Assembly (NCBI GenBank): GCA_000769715.1
Contig: JROS01000018.1
Location: 1 to 43,359, forward strand
DNA: 43,359 nt
Reading direction: 5' to 3'
Origin: Desulfobulbus sp. Tol-SR
GTDB lineage: Bacteria > Desulfobacterota > Desulfobulbia > Desulfobulbales > Desulfocapsaceae
Made by a program: the position numbers and the translations under genes. The notes beneath the pieces were generated by a model, which did no database searches, was not told the DNA's origin, and was given only the letters and a program-made list of their open reading frames with translations. Positions 26,280 through 34,980 of the stretch are shown piece by piece. Within the stretch, counting starts at the first letter, position 1. Each line of letters opens with the position of its first letter.

Positions 26280-27008
26280 AGCACCCGCTATTGGCTGCAT
26301 AACACCTCGACCGACAGCTACAGCTATTTTTACCCGCATCAGAAACGCGGAGGAGAGGCCCTTGACGAAATCGGAATCCTCTCCGGCTCCCAGGGCATCC
26401 TCTGCCATGACCACTGGAAACCCTACTTCAACTATGGTACCGCCCACGCCTTGTGCAACGCCCATCATCTCCGGGAACTGGAAAGAGCTGCGGAGCAGGA
26501 TGGACAGAAATGGGCCAAACAGATGAGCGAGCTCCTTTTAGAAATCAACCGGGCGGTGGATGAGGCCGGTGGCTCTCTCGACCCGCCTGGCGCCGAGCTG
26601 TTTCGGCAGCGATACCGGGAAGTGTTGACCGAAGCCGAAATCGAGTGCCCTGAGCCGAAGAAAAAGGCATACCACCTGAAACCGGGAAGAATTGCCAGAT
26701 CAAAAGCGCGAAATCTCCTGGAGAGGCTCGGAAAATTTGAGGATGCCGTGCTCCGCTTCATGGTCGACCCACTCGTGCCCTTTTCCAACAACCAGGCAGA
26801 AAATGATCTTCGCATGATCAAGGTCCAGCAAAAGGTGTCGGGCTGTTTCCGTTCGATGGACGGCGCCAAGGTATTCTGTCGCATCCGCAGTTACTTGACA
26901 ACCTGCAGAAAACAGAGCCTTACTGCGACGGAAGCATTGCGACTGCTGTTCGAGGGTAAATGGCCGGCTTTCATGATTGCCTCGGATGTCCTTTCAGATG
27001 CTGAATAG
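26280..27008 (+). pseudogene. IS66-family transposase, 3' part
   Basis: About 242 codons of IS66 TnpC C-terminal half: YWLHNTSTDSYSYF, PHQKRGGEALDEIGIL, CHDHWKPYF, LCNAHHLRELE, the VPFSNNQAENDLRM catalytic-glutamate region and RIRSYLTTCRKQ, ending in a TAG at 27006-27008. The N-terminal half and the accessory tnpA/tnpB genes are missing. The 5' end is fused to the intron fragment, and the exporter permease gene ends only 14 bases beyond, so no right inverted repeat survives. An upstream in-frame ATG at 26151 lies in the intron fragment and is not a real start. Confidence 0.87.
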
Positions 27009-27021
27009 TTACATTCCGCTT

Positions 27022-28191
27022 TCATTCAAACTGCCGCCGAAATCGCCATACTCCGAATCCAAAGATCAGGCCCCCAATCAAGGCCAAACCCAACAGCGAG
27101 TCCCACAAGATATCGAGGCCAGCGCCCTTGAGCAGTATCGCGTAGGCCATTTCGATAAAGTAATAGAGCGGCGAAATATACATGGCCTGACGCAGCCCCA
27201 TGGGCATGGCCTCCGGTGGAGTCCAGGCGCCGGAAAGAAAGATCATCGGCATCAACACGAGAATTGCGAGCAGGGCCGCCTGGGCGAGATTGCGACTCAG
27301 AGTGGCGATATAGAGGCCTAGCCCCGCTGTTGTAAAAATATAGAGTGTGGTCACTGCAAAGAAAAGCACGAGGCTGCCCTTCATCGGCACGGCGAATATC
27401 CCATGCAGCACCAAGAACAGGCTCACTGCCGTACCTAGTAGGATCACCAGGGTCATGGCAATAACCTTGGACAGCAAAATCTGGATCGGAGTCAAGGGAG
27501 ATACCATCAACTGCTCAATGGTGCCGCGCTCTTTTTCACGCACTGCAGCGGCGGCCGGCAGCATGATGCCCATGATGGTGATTACGACAAGGAGTTCGGA
27601 AATGGGCATAAACCAGGCGTCCTTCTGGTTCGGATTGTACCAGACGCGGTACTCGTTGCGTACCGTGGGCACGTTCTCCAGTGCCTGCTCATTCACGCCC
27701 AAGCGTGCCAGTGCCTGATCGTAACTATATTGACCGATGATCTGCGTGGTGTAACTGGAGGCGAGAAAGCCCAGCACGGTATTGCTGGCATCCACCTGAA
27801 CCTGCACGTCAACCGATTTCCCTTTTGTAATGTCATGTGCAAAATCGGACGGGATGTTGAGTACGACCAGCGCCCTCCCCTGATCCAGCAGACGCTGCCC
27901 GGCATAATTGTCCAATACCTCGCCGCCCAGTTTAAAATAAGGAGGGCGAAAGCGATAAATAAGCTCACGCGATGCAGCACTATGGTCAGCGTCATGCACA
28001 GTTACGATCGCTTTGTTTAACTGCATGGTGACATTACCCGCCATATAGGTGTCGAAGACAAACAGATAGACGATGGCAAAAAGCAGCAGTATATCACGCC
28101 CGAACTGGATCAGCTCCTTGGTCGTCATTGCCATGAGGCGTGAAAACCAGAAGCTGAGACGCGCACATAGAATACTCCAATCATTATTCAT
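27022..28191 (-). CDS. ABC-2 type permease, second exporter subunit
   Basis: A 389-residue inner-membrane protein of the YhhJ/YbhR type. One N-terminal transmembrane helix (~residues 33-50, ILLLFAIVYLFVFD) is followed by a large periplasmic loop (~50-200), then five hydrophobic segments in the C-terminal half including PISELLVVITIMGIMLPAA and FTTAGLGLYIATLS. The REKERGTIEQLMVSPLTPIQ loop is the coupling-helix motif of ABC-2 exporters. Its ATG overlaps the stop of the preceding permease. With the HlyD adaptor and double ATPase it makes a complete envelope-spanning exporter; the cargo is unknown. Last gene of the operon, ending against IS66 debris. Confidence 0.88.
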   Translation of the reverse strand: MNNDWSILCARLSFWFSRLMAMTTKELIQFGRDILLLFAIVYLFVFDTYMAGNVTMQLNKAIVTVHDADHSAASRELIYRFRPPYFKLGGEVLDNYAGQRLLDQGRALVVLNIPSDFAHDITKGKSVDVQVQVDASNTVLGFLASSYTTQIIGQYSYDQALARLGVNEQALENVPTVRNEYRVWYNPNQKDAWFMPISELLVVITIMGIMLPAAAAVREKERGTIEQLMVSPLTPIQILLSKVIAMTLVILLGTAVSLFLVLHGIFAVPMKGSLVLFFAVTTLYIFTTAGLGLYIATLSRNLAQAALLAILVLMPMIFLSGAWTPPEAMPMGLRQAMYISPLYYFIEMAYAILLKGAGLDILWDSLLGLALIGGLIFGFGVWRFRRQFE

Positions 28192-29342
28192 GATTTCGGT
28201 CTCTTATGAAACATGAGGAAGCTCGTCATCCACAACACGAAGGCGTAGATCAGGAGTGCCAGCACCTTATCCCACAACTGCTCCAAACCAACGCCCTTAA
28301 GAAAACTGCCGAGAATGATATCGGTGTAATACATGGCAGGAAACATATGTGCCTCGAACTGTCCTCCCGGATCCATCGAGGCGATCGGTACCAAAAGCCC
28401 CGAGTAAAGAACTGAAGGGACAATGGTGACGACAACGGTCATTATCATCGCCGCCACCTGAGTGCGCACTAAAAGCGACACCAAGAGCCCGATGCCTGTG
28501 GTGCAGATCACAAAGATTACCGAGGCGAGAAAAAAGAACAACGGGTCACCCTTGAAGGGGGCACCGAAGAGCCGGGCAACCATCAGCCACAGGATCAAGA
28601 TATTGAGGATGGATATACCTACATAGGGAGTGAGCTTACCGATGAGAAACTCGCTGCGCGTTACGGTCGAGGCGTAGATGTTGTAGATGGAGCCGTTTTC
28701 CTTTTCGCGCACCACGCCCAGAGCCGTCAAAAACGGGGGTGTGATCATCAGCACCAGCATCATCAGCACGGTCGCGATGGACCAGACACTTTTGACTTCC
28801 TGGTTGTACATGTAACGCAGTTCGGCCTTTACGGGTTGTGCCATTTCCCGTGCCGTTTCCAGCGGTACCCCCAACCGCTGCGAAATGTAATCCCCCAGTA
28901 ATTCGCTATTAAAGGCCGCATTGATGGCAATGACATAACCCTTGCTGCTGGAAGTGCGAAAAGTGAAGGTGCCGTCGATGAGGGTCTGTATGGCTACCGA
29001 GCGGCCAGCCGTCAAATTTTCCTCGAACCGTGGCGGGATAACAATGGCCAGCCGGATCCGGCTGTCGGCAAGCATGGGTCCGATCTCACGTTCGCTGGCC
29101 AGATCGCCCAGATAGTCGAAGTAGCGCGAGTCGATATAGCGGTGGAGGTAATCGCGACTCAGGGCACTCTTGTCGTGGTCAACCACCGCGAAGGGGATGT
29201 GCTCCACATCAAGGTTGATGCCATAGCCGAAAACGAATAAGAGCGAGACCGGCACCACGAAGGCCAGGGACAGGAAGAGGCGATCACGCACGATCTCGCG
29301 CCATTCCTTGTAAACGACGGCGAGAATGCGGCGGCTGTTCAT
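28188..29342 (-). CDS. ABC-2 type permease, first exporter subunit
   Basis: A 384-residue paralogue of the next permease (YbhS/YbhR-like). It has an N-terminal helix (~residues 21-40, FLSLAFVVPVSLLFVFGYGI), a periplasmic domain with YDYLGDLASERE-like content, then VLMMLVLMITPPFLTALGVV and four more membrane segments. The coupling loop is REKENGSIYNIYASTVTRSEF. It starts in the stop codon of the ATPase gene and ends in the start of the second permease, each by an ATGA overlap. Two different permeases with one double ATPase imply a pseudo-heterodimeric transporter, as in E. coli YbhFSR. Export of drugs, lipids or peptides is possible; nothing here decides. Confidence 0.88.
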   Translation of the reverse strand: MNSRRILAVVYKEWREIVRDRLFLSLAFVVPVSLLFVFGYGINLDVEHIPFAVVDHDKSALSRDYLHRYIDSRYFDYLGDLASEREIGPMLADSRIRLAIVIPPRFEENLTAGRSVAIQTLIDGTFTFRTSSSKGYVIAINAAFNSELLGDYISQRLGVPLETAREMAQPVKAELRYMYNQEVKSVWSIATVLMMLVLMITPPFLTALGVVREKENGSIYNIYASTVTRSEFLIGKLTPYVGISILNILILWLMVARLFGAPFKGDPLFFFLASVIFVICTTGIGLLVSLLVRTQVAAMIMTVVVTIVPSVLYSGLLVPIASMDPGGQFEAHMFPAMYYTDIILGSFLKGVGLEQLWDKVLALLIYAFVLWMTSFLMFHKRPKS

Positions 29343-31312
29343 GGGGGGGCCTCCTGCCGTTCCTGTTGCAAAATTCGATGGACAAATACGTCCTCCAGAC
29401 TCGGCGCGCGCGGTGTGATGTCCAGCAGAAGAATATTACGTTCACTGAGGCATGCGCCGATGCGTGATGTGGCTTCGTCCACATCCTTGATCAACAAATG
29501 GATGCGCCTGCCGAACAGAGCGGCATCGACAAAGCCTGCCTGCTCCAGCGCCTCCAATGCCGACAACACAGGCTCGGCGGCAAGGTCAAGCACCTGCCCG
29601 GCTTCTTGTTCCAGCGCGGTCTTCAGGGCGGCAGGGGTATCGTCGGCAATGACTTTCCCGGCATGCATCAACGCCAGATGATCGCAATGCTCGGCCTCAC
29701 TCATGTAATGGGTGGTGAGCAGGATGGCCACGTGCTCAACCCGTGCCAAATGCACCAGAATTTTCCAGAAGCGACGTCGGCCGATGGGATCCACTCCGGA
29801 AGTCGGCTCATCGAGGAACAGCACCAGCGGACCATGCACCAGAGCGCAGGCAAGCGCCAGGCGCTGGCGGATGCCCATCGGCAATTTGCCGACCAGTTGG
29901 TTATAGACCGAGCCGAGTCCCGCAAGTTGAACCACACGATCGATCCTCTCGGAGATCTGCCTGCCAGGCACGCCATAGATACGTGCAAACAGGCGCAGAT
30001 TCTCCTGTACCTTCATATCCTGATATAGGGAAAACGCCTGCGACACGTAGCCGATCCGTTCCTTGACGGACTGGCTTGCACGGCGCATATCTGCACCAGC
30101 CACGGTACCTGCACCGCCGGTAGGAGGCCGGATGCCGGTGAGCATCTTGATCACCGTAGTCTTGCCGGCGCCGTTGGCGCCAAGGAGACCGAAAATCTCG
30201 CCCTGCCGCACTTCAAAGCTGACCCGGTCCACGGCGCGAAAATGGTCGAAATCACTAGTCAGTTCCCGTGCCACGATGGCGATGCCATCTCCCAGGGGCG
30301 GCTCGCCATCGCGCCAAACCTTTCCAACTGAAGAATCCTCTTCTTTCCTGGCCAGATGGCGCCGCTGTAATAGGGCAATGAAGGCGTCTTCAAAGCTGGG
30401 CTCTTCCACCTGGATTTGCTCGATTTCCATCCCAATCAGCAACTCCTGGATTTGCGCACTGGCCGCTTGGGGCGTAACATCAGGCACGAACACCTTGATT
30501 TTCGAACCTACCGCTTCGACTTGTGTGAAACGTTTTTCCAGGCGCACCAAGGCCTCGACCTGAGCTGCGATGGTCAGCTCAACCAAGGTCCCCGGCACAT
30601 CGTGCAGGATCACCTCCGGTGCGCCTTTGGCCACCACCAGGCCACCGAACATCAGAGACAGGCGCTGAAAACGTTCTGCTTCATCCATGTAGGCGGTGGA
30701 AACCAGGGCAGTCACACTCCGCTCACGCAGGAGTTGAGTGAGGATGGTCCAGAAATCCCGCCGTGATACCGGGTCAACGCCGGTGGTTGGTTCGTCGAGG
30801 ATAATCAGATCCGGTTCGTGGATTAAGGTGCAGACCAGACCGAGTTTCTGCTTCATACCGCCGGAAAGCTGCTTCATGGGACGATCCAGGAACCTGTCCA
30901 GTCTCGTCATGGCCAGCAATTTGCGCTTGCGTTCGGCAAGCAATACGGGCGTCACCTCTCGCAACTCGGCAAAGAAATCAATGTTTTCCTCTACCGACAA
31001 TTCGGGGTAGAGATTGAGACCTAGCCCCTGCGGCATGAAGCCGAGACGGCCCTTGACCTTCTCTGCCGCAGCCTCGGAGTCGATGGTTTGACCGAAAACC
31101 TCGACGCTGCCGCCTTCGAAGGAAAGTACGCCGGCGATGGCCTTCATAAGGCTGCTTTTACCCGCGCCGTCGGGGCCGATCAGGCCGTAGATCTCGCCGC
31201 GCCGAATATCGAGGCTGACGCCATCAGCAGCCGTGAGTTTGCTATAGCGTTTGACGAACTCACGCACCCGCACCACAGGGGGATCGTCGTCTACCAACGC
31301 GGTTTGGTCCAC
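29339..31312 (-). CDS. Double ABC ATPase of the ABC-2 exporter (YbhF/RbbA-like)
   Basis: A 657-residue protein with two nucleotide-binding domains. First: Walker A GPDGAGKSS, signature LSGGMKQK, Walker B LIILDEPTTGVDP. Second (from about residue 345): Walker A GANGAGKTT, signature-like LPMGIRQR and Walker B LFLDEPTSGVDP. The LPxGxRQR variant is usual in the second domain of YbhF-type ATPases. Start is GTG (31312) with GGAGGAG upstream, overlapping the HlyD adaptor gene by 22 bases, so translation is probably coupled. It lacks the C-terminal membrane domain of RbbA, the permeases being separate genes. It powers the exporter from the cytosolic side. Confidence 0.9.
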   Translation of the reverse strand: MDQTALVDDDPPVVRVREFVKRYSKLTAADGVSLDIRRGEIYGLIGPDGAGKSSLMKAIAGVLSFEGGSVEVFGQTIDSEAAAEKVKGRLGFMPQGLGLNLYPELSVEENIDFFAELREVTPVLLAERKRKLLAMTRLDRFLDRPMKQLSGGMKQKLGLVCTLIHEPDLIILDEPTTGVDPVSRRDFWTILTQLLRERSVTALVSTAYMDEAERFQRLSLMFGGLVVAKGAPEVILHDVPGTLVELTIAAQVEALVRLEKRFTQVEAVGSKIKVFVPDVTPQAASAQIQELLIGMEIEQIQVEEPSFEDAFIALLQRRHLARKEEDSSVGKVWRDGEPPLGDGIAIVARELTSDFDHFRAVDRVSFEVRQGEIFGLLGANGAGKTTVIKMLTGIRPPTGGAGTVAGADMRRASQSVKERIGYVSQAFSLYQDMKVQENLRLFARIYGVPGRQISERIDRVVQLAGLGSVYNQLVGKLPMGIRQRLALACALVHGPLVLFLDEPTSGVDPIGRRRFWKILVHLARVEHVAILLTTHYMSEAEHCDHLALMHAGKVIADDTPAALKTALEQEAGQVLDLAAEPVLSALEALEQAGFVDAALFGRRIHLLIKDVDEATSRIGACLSERNILLLDITPRAPSLEDVFVHRILQQERQEAPP

Positions 31313-32400
31313 GGCGTCTCCTCCATCCAGCGGATTACGGCATCAGCGGGTAAACCCGGCGTCAGACGATGCTCCGGATTTGCATCCAGGTAGAGTTTGA
31401 CCGCGTAGACCAGTTTGACCCGTTCATCAGGGGTCTGGACCTCTTTTGGTGTAAATTCGGCCGCAGAGGCGATATACCGTAGGCTGGCTGAAAAAGGATT
31501 ATCAGGAAAGGCATCGGTATAGATCCGGGCAGGCAGCCCCAGGCGCAGTTTGCCGATCTGATTTTCAGGGACATAACATTTGAGGTAGAGCCGGTCTAGA
31601 TCGACGATATCGAACATGGGGCTACCGGCAACGATAACCTCGCCGATATCCACTATCCGGGTGGTGATCATTCCTGTTGCCGGGGCATAGATGGTAAGAT
31701 CGTCCAGTACGCTTTGCGCCGCGTCCAGAGCAGCCTTAGCCTGTTCCAACTGCGCCTCCATTGCGGTTATCTGGCTTTCCTTGGACTTGATCTGGTCCCA
31801 ACCCAATTCAGCCTCGGCCAACTGCTTCTGTGCCTGGGTTAATGCCGCCTGGGCCACAACCTGCTCCTCTTTAACGACCCTGAGAGCAAGATCTGCAAGT
31901 TCACTTGCTTGACTGGAAACGGCATGTGTCTCGGCCAAGGTTCTATTGCGCCGAGCATCCCGGTCAGCCTGCTCCAATTTCACCGTTGTCGCCAACAAAA
32001 CAGCTTTTGCATGATCCACCGCAGCCATAGCGCTGGCTATCTCGAGTGGGACCGTTTTCATCAACGTGTTCAAGTCGATTCGTGTTGCCTCGAGTTGTGC
32101 TTTTGAATAATTCACTGCCCAGTGCTTCTGTTGGACATTAGCCTTTACTTGAATATCGTCGAGTTTGAGCAGAACCTGGTCTTTTTTTACAGGATCACCT
32201 TCACGGGCCCATAATTGAACAATACGGCCAGCCACCTTGCTAGCAACGATGTAATGGTCGCCTTCGATGCGGCCATTTGCCAGGATCAGTCCATCGGGCA
32301 AGGGTTTCTGTCGTCCCCATATCCACCAGGCAAACACTGCCGATCCAACCAGCACGATCACCAAAAGAATGCCAGTTGTCCTTTGCGATTGTATTTTCAA
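31291..32400 (-). CDS. HlyD-family periplasmic adaptor of the exporter
   Basis: A 369-residue membrane fusion protein: one N-terminal transmembrane helix (~residues 10-28, ILLVIVLVGSAVFAWWIWG), a biotinyl-lipoyl half motif (VASKVAGRIVQLWAREGDPVK), a long Ala/Gln/Glu-rich coiled coil (~95-225), the second lipoyl half (IYAPATGMITTRIVDIGEVI) and a beta-barrel domain. The start codon is TTG (32400-32398), supported by GGAGG 8 bases upstream; no ATG or GTG fits. It links the ABC-2 exporter to an outer-membrane channel, but no TolC gene is in the window. It follows the UbiB kinase gene by 20 bases. Confidence 0.88.
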   Translation of the reverse strand: MKIQSQRTTGILLVIVLVGSAVFAWWIWGRQKPLPDGLILANGRIEGDHYIVASKVAGRIVQLWAREGDPVKKDQVLLKLDDIQVKANVQQKHWAVNYSKAQLEATRIDLNTLMKTVPLEIASAMAAVDHAKAVLLATTVKLEQADRDARRNRTLAETHAVSSQASELADLALRVVKEEQVVAQAALTQAQKQLAEAELGWDQIKSKESQITAMEAQLEQAKAALDAAQSVLDDLTIYAPATGMITTRIVDIGEVIVAGSPMFDIVDLDRLYLKCYVPENQIGKLRLGLPARIYTDAFPDNPFSASLRYIASAAEFTPKEVQTPDERVKLVYAVKLYLDANPEHRLTPGLPADAVIRWMEETPWTKPRW

Positions 32401-32420
32401 AAATTAGCCCTCCGGTTTTA

Positions 32421-34115
32421 TCATTCGATATTTTTTCCACTGCGTCGGATAGAAATGAGCAGCCAGACGCCGGTCACCGCCGCGCCGAGGAACCCCAGCA
32501 GGCCGATTAGGGGCAAACCAAAAAGTACGGGGCCGCGGTCGACGGTCATGACGATGGATGAACCGATGATCAGGGCGGCGATGACGACCCCCATGGTCAG
32601 GCGACTGGTGGCGCGGTCCAACTGGTTGCCGAAATACTTTAGGTGCGTTACGTCCACATGCACCTGGAGTCTGCCGCTTCGGGCTGAGCGCAGGAGATGG
32701 TGCAGGTCTTTTGGCAATTCGGTGAGGATGTCGAGACCGCCGACAACCGCCCGCCAACCCCGTTTGATAAGGGCATCAGGAGCATAACGGGCCCGGAGTG
32801 CTTGATGCAGAAAGGGAGAGAACTCGGTCACCATGTCAAACTCCGGATCGAGCTGCCGCCCCATCCCTTCCAGAGTGATCAACGATTTAATCAGCAGTGT
32901 CAAATCCGGCGGCAAGGCGAGATGATAGTCTCGGAGCAGGGTGGTCAGATCGGACAGTATGGTGCTGATGTTAAGTTCCTTTAGGGGCACGCCGTGGTAA
33001 TGATCCACGAGGCCATCAATTTCCAGCTTCAGACTGTTCTGATCGATGTTGGCATCCCCGGCCCAATCGAACAGCACCTCGACAACCCTATCGGAATCCC
33101 TTTCCACCAGACCATGGAGCAGATCCACGACCTGGCCGCGGCGCTCGCTGGAAAGGTGACCGACCATACCGAAATCGATGATGGCGATGCGGTTTTCCGG
33201 CAGGTAAAAAATATTGCCCTGATGCGGGTCGGCGTGGAAAAACCCATCCTCAAGGATCATCTTTAATACGGCACTGGCACCGCGCCGGGCCAGAAGCTTC
33301 AGGTCCAGTCCGGCTCGCTCCGCACCTTCCAGGTCGTGGCCGGAGATACCGTTAACCGCTTCCTGGACGTTCACCCGCTCGCCGGTCCATGTCCAATATA
33401 CCTTGGGGATAACGATATCGGAGCGAGCGCTGAAATTACGGGCAATCCGCTCCGAGTTACGGCATTCCTCGGCCAGATCCAGTTCACGGCGCAAGGATAG
33501 AGTGAACTGGCGCACCACCTCGCGCGGCCTGTATTTGGACATCTCCGGAGACTCCGCTTCGACGATTTTCGCCAGGTGCTGCAGGAGTCGCAGGTCGGCT
33601 TCGACGATCGGCCGGATGCCGGGGCGCCGCACCTTGACGATGACCTCGTCTCCATTATGCAGCCGGGCGCTATGGACCTGGGCGATGGAAGCCGCAGCCA
33701 GTGGTTCGGGAACCAGTTTGGCGAACACCTCTTCCGGAGCGGCACCCAGATCCTCCTGCAACTGCTGCCTTATCTCGGAAAAAGGTACTGACAGCGCCCG
33801 ATCTTGCAGCTTCTCGAATTCAGTAATCCACTCCGGGGAAAACAGATCCATACGGGTGGCGAGGATCTGACCCAGTTTGATAAAGGTCGGTCCCATCTCC
33901 TCCAACGCCCGCCGTACTCGCGCAGGAGGCTCAAGCTGCGCCAATTCAACGGTCTCCTGCCAATGCAGCACATAGCCGACGCGCTCCAGAACATTGGCCA
34001 TCCCCAACCGGCGCACCATATCGCTGAATCCATATCGGATCAGGATCGAGGCGATATTGTGGAGCCTCCCCAGATCACGGGCAGAGATCAAGGTTTCCCA
34101 AAAAATGGATCCCAT
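32421..34115 (-). CDS. UbiB/ABC1-family atypical protein kinase-like ATPase
   Basis: A 564-residue UbiB/AarF/ADCK protein. All family hallmarks are present: KLGQ (residues 80-83), the Ala-rich loop AAASIAQVH (140-148), invariant Lys161, ELDLAEECRN (~211), the catalytic HADPHQGN (294-301) and DFG (314-316). Two C-terminal transmembrane segments (~500-520 and ~530-555) anchor it to the membrane. Family members act in isoprenoid-quinone or lipid biosynthesis or trafficking, probably as ATPases rather than protein kinases. Here it is not beside quinone genes but between a helical protein and an ABC exporter, its start sharing one base with the upstream stop (TAATG). A role in a lipid-export process is inferred. 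Confidence 0.9.
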   Translation of the reverse strand: MGSIFWETLISARDLGRLHNIASILIRYGFSDMVRRLGMANVLERVGYVLHWQETVELAQLEPPARVRRALEEMGPTFIKLGQILATRMDLFSPEWITEFEKLQDRALSVPFSEIRQQLQEDLGAAPEEVFAKLVPEPLAAASIAQVHSARLHNGDEVIVKVRRPGIRPIVEADLRLLQHLAKIVEAESPEMSKYRPREVVRQFTLSLRRELDLAEECRNSERIARNFSARSDIVIPKVYWTWTGERVNVQEAVNGISGHDLEGAERAGLDLKLLARRGASAVLKMILEDGFFHADPHQGNIFYLPENRIAIIDFGMVGHLSSERRGQVVDLLHGLVERDSDRVVEVLFDWAGDANIDQNSLKLEIDGLVDHYHGVPLKELNISTILSDLTTLLRDYHLALPPDLTLLIKSLITLEGMGRQLDPEFDMVTEFSPFLHQALRARYAPDALIKRGWRAVVGGLDILTELPKDLHHLLRSARSGRLQVHVDVTHLKYFGNQLDRATSRLTMGVVIAALIIGSSIVMTVDRGPVLFGLPLIGLLGFLGAAVTGVWLLISIRRSGKNIE

Positions 34116-34786
34116 TACTGTTCTTTCTTATTACTGCCGGTTTTCTTCAAAGTCTCGGCAATCCCATCGAGAAATCCGGCGGCAACCAGAGATATAGTTG
34201 TTCCAACCTGTCGGGCCGTATCGACCCCACTGCTCACGTCTTCGCGCGCTATTTTTTCCAGGCGTCCGATCAGCGTCTCCGCAGCAGCTTTCGCCGCCGC
34301 ACCCACTGAGGTGCCGGTAATGCAGGCATGCTGAGCCAGGTCACCCAGCACGTCCTTTACCGTGTCATCCGAGTCCCGTGCGATATTTCTGACGGTATCC
34401 AGGAACATGTTTTCCAGTACGCTCAGATCATCCAGCCCACGCTTGAGATCCTGGGAGCCGAACTCCTTGATGTGACCGGCCGCCTCCTCAATAGCCAACC
34501 TGGAAGCCTCCGCCGACTTCGCCAGGGCTTCGTCCACACCCGCCATTGCCTCCCGCAATGTCTGCGCAGCACGGCTGGCGTCCATTTCCTGTACGCCAAG
34601 GCTTGCGCCCCGCAACACCGAATGGACAACATCCTGCATTTTTTGCATATCAAGATGGGCCGCGCTCAGCGCCTCCAAGGTGATACCCCGGACTGTTTCG
34701 TGGATGTTCTCCCCGCCTTCCACTGCGGCACGGGTTTCATCTTCTGCTTTTCGGTTTTGATTTTCCTGGGTTGTCTGATCGCTCAT
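34115..34786 (-). CDS. Ala-rich helical protein (phasin-like; possibly DUF6781)
   Basis: A 223-residue, Ala- and charge-rich protein, almost certainly all-helical and soluble: long amphipathic stretches such as AVEGGENIHETVRGITLEALS and SVGAAAKAAAETLIGRLEKIA, no cysteine-rich motif and one cysteine only. It resembles polyhydroxyalkanoate phasins or the family I remember as DUF6781; the assignment is from memory and uncertain. GGAGAAGG 4 bases before the ATG at 34786 fixes the start over a longer frame to 34837. Its TAA overlaps the UbiB ATG, so the two proteins are likely made together. Binding to lipid or membrane surfaces is an inference from amphipathicity. Confidence 0.7.
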   Translation of the reverse strand: MSDQTTQENQNRKAEDETRAAVEGGENIHETVRGITLEALSAAHLDMQKMQDVVHSVLRGASLGVQEMDASRAAQTLREAMAGVDEALAKSAEASRLAIEEAAGHIKEFGSQDLKRGLDDLSVLENMFLDTVRNIARDSDDTVKDVLGDLAQHACITGTSVGAAAKAAAETLIGRLEKIAREDVSSGVDTARQVGTTISLVAAGFLDGIAETLKKTGSNKKEQ

Positions 34787-34847
34787 TGCCTTCTCCTCTG
34801 TGGATGTTGTTGTCGTAAAAGGACCGGACGGTATCACTCAATCCCTA

Positions 34848-34967
34848 TCAACTCTTATAGCCATTCTCGATAATCTCCTCGATGCGACCGAAATCCAGGA
34901 AGCGGATTTGCTCCAGCGACGGCTGAATGAAGATGTCCGGCCGATCGAGTTCTTCGTTCTTTTGCCA
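34848..34967 (-). pseudogene. C-terminal remnant of a second patatin-like phospholipase
   Basis: Reading on the minus strand gives about 39 codons to a TGA at 34850-34848, including LDRPDIFIQPSLEQIRFLDF and IEEIIENGYKS. This matches the C-terminus of the intact patatin at 40479-41471 (LDRPDIIIQPPLGQISFLQF, AEEIIRIGYE) in sequence and end position, but DNA identity is only roughly 70%, so it is an older paralogue. A TAA lies in frame at 34970-34968 and no N-terminal part is present. It is squeezed between the activase stop and the helical protein gene. Confidence 0.75.
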
Positions 34968-34980
34968 TTACCTCAATCGG

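Larger units (their letters stand above)
24895..27008. mobile_element. Composite of three decayed mobile elements
   Basis: In order along the plus strand: IS630 remnant (24895-~25666, minus), group II intron 3' part with a deleted reverse transcriptase (~25670-26279, minus), and IS66 transposase 3' part (26280-27008, plus). Each piece is truncated. They lie between gpt and the exporter operon and mark a GC change. Confidence 0.8.
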
